From Leptoclinus maculatus (lineage: Eukaryota > Chordata > Actinopteri > Perciformes > Stichaeidae): a DNA stretch of 64,000 nt. Position numbers and translations under genes: made by a program. Positions 30,601 through 41,931 of this stretch are shown here, piece after piece. The number at the start of each line of letters is the position of its first letter. Position 1 is the first letter of the stretch. The stretch covers positions 11,828,759 to 11,892,758 of the forward strand of contig JAVDOI010000016.1 of assembly GCA_032191485.1 (NCBI GenBank), in the 5' to 3' direction. The notes under the pieces are model-generated. The model had not been told where the DNA came from and ran no database searches. It saw only the letters and a list, made by a program, of their open reading frames with translations.

Positions 30601-33600
30601 CTGTGAAGTTTTATTTTGTTCAACGGTGGTGAGGGTTGAGTTATGACCACACAGGTGCTGATGCAATAGGACAGTATAAATTAATGTTTTAGTAGTTCAT
30701 TTATATTGATGAACAGATAATCAATTAATAACCATTTTGATTCTCAATTAATCACTGAATTCATTTATCAAGCCAAAATTAAATAATACAAATGAATTGC
30801 TAGTTTCACCTTATCAAATGTAAGGAGTTTTTCATTCTAAATGTAAAAACGGTATGGCGAAAGGAAACATCACCAAAATAATGTGACGAACAAAGGAAAA
30901 GTGCTTCGGCAAACAGGATCAGTGGTTATACATTCATCTGATCCCCTCCAGAAATGTGCTCAGTAATAACCACCAACATCAGCATCAGAAATGTCAAGTG
31001 TAATTAATTCCTCCGACACTTAACTCACCGTAGGGCTTCTATGCTGCATTGTAAGGTGTTTCTGTTATTTTGTCCAGCCCCTGAGCTTTCGTACACAGCA
31101 TTAAAGTTATTGAACTGCATAATTGAAAAAACAAATGTCCTTTCAGAGCGCAGTGACCCTTGATGATGTGTTTAGTTTCCTGGTGCATTTCCCTGCAGAC
31201 GAGTCACTTTCTAGAGGGACGCAGATGTGGAATCAGGTACGATGTGTTGGAGACATTTGAAGGAACATTTGACCGTGTTAAGATGAGACTTTAGACAAGT
31301 TGTATGATGGACTAATTTCTACCCTACATATTTGTGACATTGCTGCAGTTGTGTGCCTGGCTGTTGGACAATGAGGGCAGTTTCAAGCCCAGGATTATGG
31401 ATGGAGATAGCACTGGTGCTGCCGCAAAGAAAGAAACCGTAAGAGGCTACGTTCAAAGCGAGATGCACGCTTATCTCCGAGTCCCAGCGAGCGCAGGTAA
31501 GTCTGAAGTGGGACCGTCGTAGATTAAGTGAAGGATTCTATCTGTGTAGAGGTTGGTTTAAGTTAGTTTCCCCATGCTCTTCAGGTCACAGCGAGAGGTT
31601 ACCTGACTCCAGAGAGGCTGATAAGTTGGCCAAGGCCATACTTCTGTGTGTGGACATGGAGCGGAATCCACCCGGGGCAAAGATCGGTACCGCTCTGGAG
31701 TCACTGCTGTCTCCGCTGCTGGACACCTTGAGCAGAGTCAGCACCAATGTCTACCTGCCACTGCGTAAGAGTGACAAGAGCCTGCAGCTCGTGCTCCGAC
31801 TGTTCCAGCTCGGAGGAACACCAAGCTGTGAGCGTGTTGGAGAGGAGCAAGGTTTGTATTGACAACACTGATCCATTGTTTCAGCAGACAAGTCCACCCT
31901 CAAGCATAAGCAGGAGCTACAGTAGATGTATAGGTGCATTCATGCGATGAACAAATCGTTATACCTCTACTCCCAACTCATGTTCACACTATATCTTATA
32001 TCTATATATCACACTATCTTTGTAAACATCACCCTCGTATCAATTTGTTACCTTTGATTTGACTTGATGTAATAACTTACCTTTGATTTAGTCTCTATTC
32101 CTTTCTTATTCAGTCTATAACATAATACTTGGTAGTTTGCAGAAGACTTTCATAGTATAATTTAGTCCAGCTAGCTTCCAGAAATTCTGATGGTGAAATT
32201 GTTAAATTATAATTTTGCCACAAGAACACATCTCAGCCCTCATAAATGGAGTCTTCTTGTAGCAGTGTGCTTGTAGTATTTCCTGTCATGGTTCATATAT
32301 TAAGTGGCTCAGGAGTGTGCGACATTCGACTCTCCCCACTCTGCTTTTCACAGTGGATAACGTGATGGTTGCCATGGAGAGGCTAATTCTTAAACACGTC
32401 GATCCAATCCAGGAGTTTATCTTGAGGCGGCTGCTCGGGGAGCTGCAGGAGGTAAACGACCAGTCAAGCGAGTCACCGTGACTTCAGTTAGCATACGTTG
32501 CCCCGGTGGCTAGCGCTGACGTGTGCTGTTTTCTTTCCAGCTGTTTGATGTGGAGCGGGCAGAACTGTATCTGTGTGTCCTGAGGCAGATGGTGGTCCTG
32601 TACAGTTCTACACCACAGCACCACAGTCAAATCCAGCAGACCTATTTCCCTAAACTCATCAAGTACAGCCTCAAGCTTCTGCAAGAACCAAACCAGCAGG
32701 TGCAAAAGCTCAGGCAGGAATATCATTATAAATCCGTTCGGTTGCTTGATTGTGTAACACAGATTCTTTTCCCCCTATTGCCAGATCCACTCTGTGGTAA
32801 ACCAGGTGGTTAGAGCGGTGGCTATGGCGTCCCTGGCTACGGTATGTGGTCTCGTGGAGCAGGAAGTGATTGACGTGCAATCAGAGACCATTTCTGCTTT
32901 GAAATCACTGAATGACTACTTCTACAATCTAGCGTCGTCTTCCTGCCAAAGTCTGGGGAACTTAAATAAACGGCTGCAAAAACCACAAACGGTAGACGGG
33001 TCAAGGTCAGTGAAGGTCTGCTTAGAGTACTCGGGAAGCCTTACAATGTGTGATAAATAAACATAATCATTCTATTCTTCAGTGATGCAGGAGTGCAGGG
33101 TCGCCCGCTGCAGGACTGGGGACGCACAGCCGCCAATTATATGCGCGACCAGTGGATTTGTCTGAGCTTCCTGATGAAGGCTTTTGGGATTCCTGAGTCT
33201 GCAGAGACTCTCAAGGCTGCTCTGAGCTGCGCTGTGGAGGCCCTGGCTCTGCTGCCCAGTGACCTGGTGCTGCCTGTGCTCACCTCTATGGAGACAGTGC
33301 TGCCACAAGTGAGTCTCAAATTCAATTTTGGTCAAATTTAAGCAATGCAAATGAGGTCTGACAAGGAGTTCCTTGCAGTCACAGTATAAAGACTTTCTTA
33401 CAAAAACTAAGGTAATATCAGGTGAAGTGTGTTTCTGATGAACTGATTTGGTGATGTTTTGATCCCAGTCACTACTTCATGAGGAGGTCATGTGTGTGGA
33501 AGCTGTGACTCTGAGCTGGGAGCTGGTGCAGGGGCTGAGCACGAACGCCCATGACTTCTGGCCGGCCCTTAAAGGCTTCATCTCCATGGCCTTCCACCGC

Positions 33601-35023
33601 AAACTGCTCGAGCTGACAGACACTTCTGCTCCGACACTTCTGGCCTCCTTGAAACAGGTGATTCCGATGCGGCTGGTTGACTTGTAAAGGAAGTGTGGTG
33701 CACTTTCAGCAATACATTTTCTATCATCTAATACATGTATGTGTGTGTGATGCGATTGTTTTTTTAGATTGCCACTGAGTTGATGGAGCTGTCTCAGTCA
33801 AAGAGCGGTGTGTTCGGTGTGCTGCTTCAACACTGCTGTCAGACATGGCTGCCCACAGACCGAGGCAGCGACCACACTGTGTTTTCTAGTGTTTTCAGCC
33901 ACATCAACATACTTACTGAGGCATGTGTCTATGGACCAGTGTTCAGGAGAGATCAGCGGTAACTCAAAACAGCATTTTCTCAGATGCGTTACATTGTTTC
34001 TCTGGGCTTTTTAAAATCTTTTTAAAATCTATTTATTCTTTTTCAAAGGCTCATCCAGGACGTCCAAACGTATGTGGAGCGACTCGGTGAAGCGTGTGCC
34101 GCCAATGTTGTGGTTACAAAGTGAGCTGCAGTTCTCCATGAAGCCATTTGTGTTCTCCTCTATGGCTGTGGTTTAACATAGTGCCACTAGAGGTCGCTTT
34201 TGGTGTGCAAATGATTTCACTCTTCAAACTTGTATTTTCCAGCGATAACAGGGATGACCAGTTGCCCCGCACATGTGTACTAGCTTTCCTCAGCCGCCTG
34301 GAGTCCTCTAATCTGCAGCATGAAAGACTGATGGAGGAACTAGTTATGGATTTGTTAAAAATGGTAAGCTATCTTAGGTAGTGTCACAAACTTATTTATT
34401 TATTTTTGAAAATGTTCCCAATTTTCAAAATATAGTATGGTATATTAAATGTATGCAAAATCACAAATATAATAATTTGAACACAGTTTTGTGAAGCAAA
34501 ATCCCTAAATGATTACATCATCATGACACATTTCCAATGAAAGTCATCAAACAAGAACACTCTGTTATTACACTCTGTTATTACCAGTCTTAAGGATTTG
34601 TGTCCCTTGTATCTTGATTTTTTGTTTTCATCTGAGAATAGTTTCCAGATATGTTGATCATGACATTTCATATTGCAACCTTAAATCATCTCACCCTCTC
34701 TCCCAACGTTCTGATCCCGAACAAAATGTGACACTACGTTCATGTATTGCCCTTTTTCATTAAGATAATAAGTTGAACATCAGTTAAGGCTCATTTAACA
34801 ACGCTTAACCCCATTTTCCATTATCTCCATCACTCCTCTAGGATAACGACATATCAAAGTCAAAAGTGCGTTACTATAGCAACTCCCTGCAACATCGTGT
34901 GAAAAACAGAGTGTGGCAAACACTGCTGCTGCTGCTGCCCAAACTCAGAGAGGTAGGACAATTACACTCATACTGACAATCACACAGGAAATGACCACTC
35001 AGATACTGACTGTGTGTTTTGTG

Positions 35024-35063
<40 letters not shown>

Positions 35064-38000
35064 AGGAGTTTGTCGCCACTGTGCTGAACTGTGTGTTTGA
35101 AGCTGGCTTCTGCAGCAACCAGGCCTCGGTGAAATACCTGATCGAGTGGATGATGATTCTGATCCTCGTCCGCTATCCACATCACATTGACAGCTTTTGG
35201 GCCTGCTTCAACAGGGTGAGCTCCCACTCTGGTCACCTGCCTACAGGAAAACACCGCATCATGAGTGAAATCGTTCAATGATTCTGTTTTGTTTCTGCAC
35301 AGGATCATGACAAGACCAAGACAAGCATCTGCACCTTCTTGTCAGTCCTGGTACATTTCAATGTCATCATTCCTAATCTGAAGGACAAGGTGAAGCCTTT
35401 GATGTTTTTCCTCCACTCACACAACATTCTCCTTGCACCGCATCTCTATATCTACTAAGATCTCTCCCCCTGTGTGTTAAAGGAGGTGCATTTGCGTAAA
35501 GCGCTGGACGTCATCCTGCAGTGGTGTTTCAACCATAACTTCAGTGTGCGTCTGTATGCCTTGCTGGCCCTAAAGAGGGTGTGGAGCTTGACCGGGGTCC
35601 AGGCAGAGGAAGGGCCCGGTGGGTTGGGAGGACTGTCCGCTGTGATCAAGGCCTGTCTGAACCAGGCTGATGCCATGCAGAACACCGGGTGAGAGTGGAA
35701 CAGCTACAACGGTTACAACAAGTAATGTTGTAGTGTGTTAATGTATTTCTTTGAGCATGTATTTGTTCTCTCACCATTTTTAGAAACGCCAACAGGAACT
35801 GGACGAGGATTCAGGAGCACTTCTTCTTCGGTGCCTTTCATCCTATCAGGGATTACAGTGTTGAGGTTTGCTCGTATGTTTCTGCTGAACAAATTAAGCC
35901 AGCTAAAATACAGTAACGTAGTGTCACAACAAACTTGTTTTCTGTCTGTGTTTTGCTCTGCTAGACCATATTCTATACGTTCCCCAGTCTGTCAGAGATG
36001 GCTGATGATGAGTGGATTCCACCCTGGAAGTTTGAGAAGCTGTTGTGTTTCTCTGAAAGTCCATCTTTTCCTTTGAGAAATCCTGCTCCTGACCTGAGCC
36101 AGCTCCAGCCTGGAGACTGGATCCAGCATGACAAAGGTATAGTAAGCCCCCCTTTTACAAGCAGCCGGACTACTTGATACAACATACCACAACCTGACCT
36201 CATCTCTGATTGAGTGGCCGCGGTGTTGCATCTCCCAGGCGAGCAGACTAAGGAGGAACGCTGGGCCGAGGTGCAGAAGAAGATCACTCCCTGGAGGTTG
36301 GGGATCCAGGACCAGGAGCCTGAACTTCAGCTGGTTCCACAACAGAGGGCCGCTCGACTGGGCAAGCTGCACGGTGCCTTGCTGGTGGTAGCCTCACTTA
36401 TCGACAAGCCCACCAATCTAGGAGGTCAGGAGCAGCACTTCTTTACACTTACATTTTTACTTCTTCATCTTCGGGACATGATGTAAAATGTCCGTTATTT
36501 GTGTAACATTGTGAAGAACTAACATGACAGGCTTTCGTTTGGTTACACAATGATGATCTGGGCAAAGAGGTCAAACACAGCTGTGGCTAAAACCAATCAC
36601 TTGAGCCCTCTTATCAGCTAATGTCTGGTTTAGACAGGGAATGCCCCGCTTTAATCACAGACACTCCTATTTTATGTTCTCTGCAAGTGTACTCCTTTGC
36701 TTTTGTCTCGGATGATAAGGGGCTGAATCAATCAGAATTTGTTAATAGAGGAAAAGAGCCATTTTCAAAACCAATATTGATACTGGATGATGTCAGCAGG
36801 ACCGTTCTGTAAATGTTTCACTTGAAATGCCCTCTCGGTTGCCATTACAGATGTACCTTTTTATATCTGTCTTTGCCCATGATGATCGTCTAGTACCATT
36901 TTTTGCTGAGTCATCGCTGCCACAGATTATGTAAAAAAATAAAGTCCCCTTCCTACTTTTAGTGTATTTTTTTCAACCATCGGTTCATATTGTGGGAATT
37001 CATATTTCAGTTCCTATTTAGATATTTAGACTCATTTGTTTATTTGTTGTTGCGTTCAGGTCTGTGCAGGACCTGTGAGATCTTCGGGGCCAGCGCTCTG
37101 GTTCTCGATAGCCTCCGCCACGTCAGTGACAAACACTTTCAGTCCCTGAGCGTCTCGTCTGAGCTGTGGCTTCCTCTGTTAGAGGTAAAGTGCCTAAAAC
37201 AATCTCACATTTCACTCTATTGATCACGATGTCTGCTCTGTCTATAAGCTTTCCCCCAGTGGGCTAGTGACCTGAGAATATGTGATTTTGACCGGCTAAG
37301 CTCAGCGTTTAAATGATCTCAGTCAAAATCAATGCTGAGAGCACGCAGGGGACAGAACAGATGGATGCCGAAGCCAATGCAGCAGTAAGCTGTAGTTTTT
37401 CTAATGGGTAACTTGAATTTCCATATGATATTATGGTTTCAATAACTAAATGAAGTTATGCTGCTGTGTGACTTGGTCGTGATCTAGAAAAATTCTAGTT
37501 CATTTGAAACGTTTTATGAGGTGCATGTTTGGGAACAATCTCCTTTTCTCATTTAGAAGTGGCGGATGCTAAATGCTCAAGCTCTTTCTTTAGTCATACA
37601 TTGTTGAGCTTTCTGTCTCTCGTATAGTAAAAAGTCTTTGGTAGTCTCAGATTTGTCTCTCTGAAACCTGCTGATACCCCGATGTTCATCCAAATCGGGA
37701 GCATCTGTTCATCTTCTGTATTCACGTCTGCTTTTGATGAGGTCACAATGTGACAGGCTGGAGTAGCAGATTTTCACAAAGGTGAAAAGGGCTTAAAAGA
37801 CGTTGCTTGATCGTGATTTTGTGAATCATTGTTTAAAATGGAAAATTAATTTTGGTCATCTCTAAGATTCTGAACTGTGTCTGTTCATCAGGTGAAGCCA
37901 ATGGAGCTGAGTGACTTCCTGCAGGTAAAGAAGAGTGAAGGGTACTGTATCGTTGGAGTGGAGCAGACGGCCAACAGTCGGAGCCTCCAGGACTACCAGT

Positions 38001-41000
38001 TCCCCGAGAAGACCCTGTTACTTTTGGGGTATGTTTCTGAAGCATGTATGCTTTTTTAAAGGATTGGGGTTGCTAACAAGAGGGTTGTTCCTCCAATGAA
38101 TAGCCACCTTATTGTGTTGGAGGGTTTGTGTGCCCCAGTGAACCTGTGTTTGATGGGGGCAATAGCTCCTGGTATGTTCTCCCAAGACAACGTGGTCCCA
38201 TGGGAGGAACCAGACCAATTCACTAACCCTATACGAGTCGGCCATAAAAGAGTTGTACGTGAAACGTCACCTCTCTGCCAATGCAAAAAACAGTTGGTGG
38301 GAGAAGTGCGAGGAGACTATGGAGAAAGACTTTTGGTTGGCCTCAAGGAAGTTCTTGCAAACTGTTAGACTTTGCAAGAAGAAGTTGGAGGAAAAGCAGG
38401 GCTTACTTAGCTCAGGCTGTGTTCAGCAGGGGAGTAGAGACTGGGGATATTGTCGAATGGTGGAAAGAACACTTGTAGAAACTCCTGAACCCGACAAACA
38501 CATCTTCCGTGGAGGAGGCAGTGGTTAAAGTCTGTTCATGATTTTCATGGACAGGATCTCAAGGCACAGCCGGGGAGAGGAGAGTGTTTGAGGAGATCAA
38601 AATTCCATCTCTGCTCTTAATAGATGATGTGGTTTTGTAGGCTCCATCAGACTGTGACCTTCAGCACGCACTGGGCGGTTGGCAGCCGAGTGTAAAGCGG
38701 TCGGGATGAGAGTCGGAACCTCCAAGTCTGAGGCCACGGTTCACTGCTAGAAAACGACGGATTGCGGCCTTCGGATTGGGCCCCAGGCGAGGGAGTTCAA
38801 GTATCTCCAGGTCTTGTTCACGAGTGAGGGTAAAATGGAGCATGAGATGGACAGGCTGTTCGATGTAGAGTCATCAGTGATGCGGGCGTTGTACCGGACT
38901 GTTGTAGTGAAGAGGGAGCAGAGGCAGAAGGCAAAAGATCTTCTGAGCGGGACCAGCTAAGGTGGTTCGGGCATCTGATGAGGATGCCTCCTGGGCGCTT
39001 CCTTTTAGAGGTTTTCCAGGCACGTCCAACTGGTAAGAGGCCTCGGGGTAGACCCAGAACACGCTGGAGGGATTATATATCTCGTCTGACCTGGGAACGC
39101 TTTGGAGTTCCACAGGAAGAGCTGGAAGACATTGCTGGGGAGAGGGAGGTCTGGAATACCCTGCTAAGCCTGGATAGCCCCACCTTCCACCATTTCTGGT
39201 TTCTGGATTACAGTCTCGTACCACATGGGAACAGATAGACTGGGTCGTGTACAAGCTGTGAAAATGTTTTCATCAATGCGAGAACCTACTCCCAATCAGT
39301 TAAATCAGCTTAGATACATGCAAGCCTCTGTCTTCCCATGTCCTTTGTGACTTTCACTCAGATAAAGGTGTGAGCTGACGAAGCTATTTAATGTTATATC
39401 ACCGGTTGAGAGTGTTTCCCTGCGGGGCCTGCGCCTCTCCTCTCCATGGTGTACCTGTCGGGGCATGCTGGACTGTAATTGGTTCTCCCTGAGGAGGAGA
39501 ACACAGGAAATAAGTGACACAAACCAATACAACCAGAGTGATGAAAGCAGCAGAAAAACCTTCACCTCCATCTAGTGTAGTTTGAGTCGGGATGCTTCCC
39601 TGTGGCTTTCATCAGTTGGGACATTGAACTATTTGTAGCCACTCAGAAGTGAACACGACTGTAATTATAAGCAGCATGATTCACTCTCCTCGCTAAATGT
39701 GCAGTCGTGCAGCTGGCCTGGCAGCGAAGGGAGGGGTTAATATTGATCGCGTCTGTGTAGGTGTCCTGTTCAGTCACAGAGGTGCGAGTAGCGCTGTTAG
39801 CTTAAACAAGCCCGCGTGTGAGCTGAATCTCGAGTGCTCTCACAGCTGTTCTCTCTCTCCCCCAGCACAGCATGACCAGCTCTAATCTCTCATCAGGCCG
39901 CTATTATCGCACCCAGTTGCACTCACTATAAATGTAGCTCATCAAATCAGGCTTTCTTACTGTGTGGCACCCTCTGTGGACTCCCCAAACTCATTACCTC
40001 TTAATGTTTGCTTTGCATGGCACCGTATTGCTGGGTCGCAGTACATACTCACCCGATTACAGTTTGAATGGCTCTTGGACTCTGTATGAAAAGCTTAATT
40101 GTGAAAATGATCAAGGATTAAGTTGGCTGCTCAAGCTAAGGTTTCTTAAATGAAATCAACTGGATAACATTAAGCCACATGAAAGCTGAAATTAAGAAAC
40201 ATCCAGGCAGAAAAAAACATTGTGGATTGTGGTAAAGATGTGACACATTTAGGGTTAAACTGAGGGAACAGACGGCCTGATGTTATATATCAGATGTGAA
40301 GAAGTCAATGTTGCCTTATTGCCGACAGGATGCACATTCCATTGTAAGTCATTTACTTTCATGACACAGAAGTGCCCATAAAATGTCTCTTTTGAGGTTA
40401 GTCTACATTCCAGTGGGTTTTGTTATGTCCTTATGAATTATCTTTCCTCTAAAAAAAAAATCTAATTTAAAGGAATAATTTAATATTTTGGAAAATATAC
40501 TTATTTTTTGTATAGGATGAAAAGATGAATCCCACTCTCTTGTCTGTAGAATAAATATGTAGCGAGAGCCAACAGCCACTTAGCTTAGCATAAAGACTGA
40601 AAATGGGAGGGGAAACTAAAGATAAGAAAATAGACCCACCAGCACCTCTAAAGCTCACTAATTAATGTTATATCTTATAATTATCTCTTCATGCAAATAT
40701 CTGCAAGAAATAAACTAATCATATTTTCCAAAATCTTTAATTATTCCTTTAAAGATATCTATAAATCAGCACCAAATAACTCGGCTCTTAGTGGCTTCAT
40801 TACAAACTTTCTGGCACCGAACATGAAAAACTAATTTGTAAACGAGATGCAAAGTGTTCCTGTTTCTTTGTCCCACTCTACAGTTTGTCTCTTTTCCTTC
40901 TTACAGCAATGAACGAGAAGGTATTCCTGCCAATCTACTTCAGATGTTTGATGTGTGTGTGGAGATCCCTCAACAAGGGGTCACCCGCTCACTCAACGTG

Positions 41001-41090
41001 CATGTGAGCGCTGCCCTGCTGATTTGGGAGTATACACGGCAACATCTCACCTCTGGCTCAGCTGAAGTCAACGCAGAACCTGAAAACTGA
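27689..41090 (+). CDS. tarbp1: TARBP1, SpoU-type RNA 2'-O-methyltransferase (29 exons, 1624 aa)
   Basis: Exons: 27689-28637, 28738-28835, 28934-29000, 29489-29643, 29751-29803, 29929-30026, 30123-30258, 30353-30449, 31147-31236, 31349-31496, 31585-31851, 32354-32451, 32541-32699, 32785-33005, 33083-33308, 33469-33657, 33768-33958, 34049-34120, 34243-34363, 34842-34952, 35066-35215, 35303-35389, 35483-35688, 35784-35865, 35965-36136, 36239-36424, 37060-37184, 37892-38028, 40907-41090. Splices are GT-AG in phase (4875 nt); the length is close to the human protein, about 1620 aa. Residues 1-1400 are a helical-repeat region. The C-terminal 190 residues are the SpoU knot: NLGGLCRTCEIFGA (motif 1), LLLLGNEREGIP (motif 2) and IPQQGVTRSLNVHVSAAL (motif 3), all key residues kept, so probably active. 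TARBP1 is the relative of yeast Trm3, which makes Gm18 in tRNA. The last intron splits the Gly codon in motif 2 and carries transposon relics. Confidence 0.96.
30660..31080. repeat. Probable degraded teleost repeat in TARBP1 intron 8
   Basis: AT-rich sequence containing TAATCAATTAATAACC, CTCAATTAATCACTG and the tract CAAATGAATTGCTAGTTTCA looks like a decayed, reverse-oriented copy of the repeat seen at 44784-45175. The resemblance is by eye and weak in places. Confidence 0.35.
35021..35062. repeat. tarbp1: (GT)n microsatellite next to a TARBP1 acceptor
   Basis: The GT run ends three bases before the CAG acceptor of the exon at 35066, so it takes the place of the usual polypyrimidine tract. 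Its length might influence splicing efficiency of this exon. Confidence 0.9.
38090..39240 (+). mobile_element. Internally deleted non-LTR retrotransposon (LINE) relic
   Basis: Fragments in LINE order lie in the last TARBP1 intron, same strand as the gene. At 38090-38250 is a 5'-leader-like part (GTGTTGGAGGGTTTGTG). At 38253-38500 is the linker that normally follows the endonuclease (KFLQTVRLCKKK; DIVEWWKEHL in another frame). At about 38540-38640 is the end of the reverse transcriptase, where the catalytic box reads LIDD. At 38800-38930 is a segment like LFTSEG and ALYRTVVVKRE, and at 38940-39200 the C-terminal part RPRGRPRTRWRDYI. Stops and frame changes separate all parts, and the endonuclease and most of the reverse transcriptase core are missing. 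It is dead. The clade is not assigned. Confidence 0.8.
40467..40752. mobile_element. 286-base non-autonomous element with 31-base terminal inverted repeats
   Basis: The left end (TTAAAGGAATAATTTAATAT...) and right end are inverted copies of each other over 31 bases with 2 mismatches. The interior contains CACTTAGCTTAGCATAAAGA and CCAGCACCTCTAAAGCTCAC, which I recognise from a repeat very common in teleosts. No coding capacity. It lies in the last TARBP1 intron, 155 bases before the final exon. Confidence 0.82.
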
Positions 41091-41198
41091 AGGAAGGAAA
41101 CCAGCAGTGCAGCACGATGGACGTGACATTTGAACTCCAGATGCTTCACCCACTTATTCCTCTCTGGTAGCAAGACTGAGAAGCACCTTGGGAGGGAC

Positions 41199-41213
41199 GG
41201 GGGGGGGGGGGGG
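41199..41213. repeat. Poly(G) run, 15 bases, in the TARBP1 3' UTR
   Basis: Homopolymer about 110 bases after the TARBP1 stop codon. Confidence 0.9.
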
Positions 41214-41463
41214 ACATGACCACACGCCATAGAGTTAGTGCCACAGCTTAAACGATTGTCATGTTCTGTCTGGTTTCATTGTGGTCAGCAGTCATCAGTG
41301 CTGCTCTTGTGCCTTAATGAGAGTCATGAATAGAGATGGTCTCTGGTTATTACATGTAAATATTCCACCGGGCAGGCTGTTATAATAATGGAGGCAATCT
41401 CTGTGTTGGCAGAGCCGAGGCATTAAAGGAAATGTTCCCTTTTTGAAGGGGAAGTGCCTTGTT

Positions 41464-41488
41464 TATATATATATATATATATATATAT
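41464..41488. repeat. (AT)n microsatellite in the TARBP1 3' UTR
   Basis: Pure AT run between the TARBP1 stop and its poly(A) signal. Confidence 0.9.
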
Positions 41489-41625
41489 GAGCAATTAGCG
41501 TATTCCTCATGGCACCAGGACCGGACTATAATGCCCATACCCAGGAAACTATCATACATAATGTAGAACTGCTACTTTTGTGTTTTCATTGCAGGTTGTG
41601 ATTTTAAATAGCTCTTTTTTTTTTT

Positions 41626-41641
41626 AATAAAGTTGAATAAA
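41626..41641 (+). terminator. tarbp1: TARBP1 polyadenylation signals
   Basis: Two overlapping-range AATAAA signals (41626-41631 and 41636-41641) lie about 540 bases after the TARBP1 stop codon. They are about 300 bases before the GPCR start codon, so the intergenic gap is very small. Confidence 0.7.
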
Positions 41642-41931
41642 TAAAACGTTGACATTATTATCCATTTCATGTCCATGTGATTTTTCATTTATTGTGGTTG
41701 GAGGTTGCATCAACCAAGGAAGCACAGAGGGGGTTAAATACGGTTCAGTAGGTGCTCGTGCATCCTCCTCCCTCCCCTTCCAACAGTGAAGGAGTCGGTT
41801 CACCTGGAGACCGTCCGACCAGAGGGGGGAGCAGATGGAGTACATTCGATCACACTCATTTGTTTTTCCGTCAAGTCACGCTTGTACGTGGCTCATCATG
41901 TGAGGATTGCAGTCGTTTTTTTGGGTGGGAC

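Noticed and set aside
38874..39254. 126-codon antisense ORF
   Set aside because: It is opposite the C-terminal part of the dead LINE.
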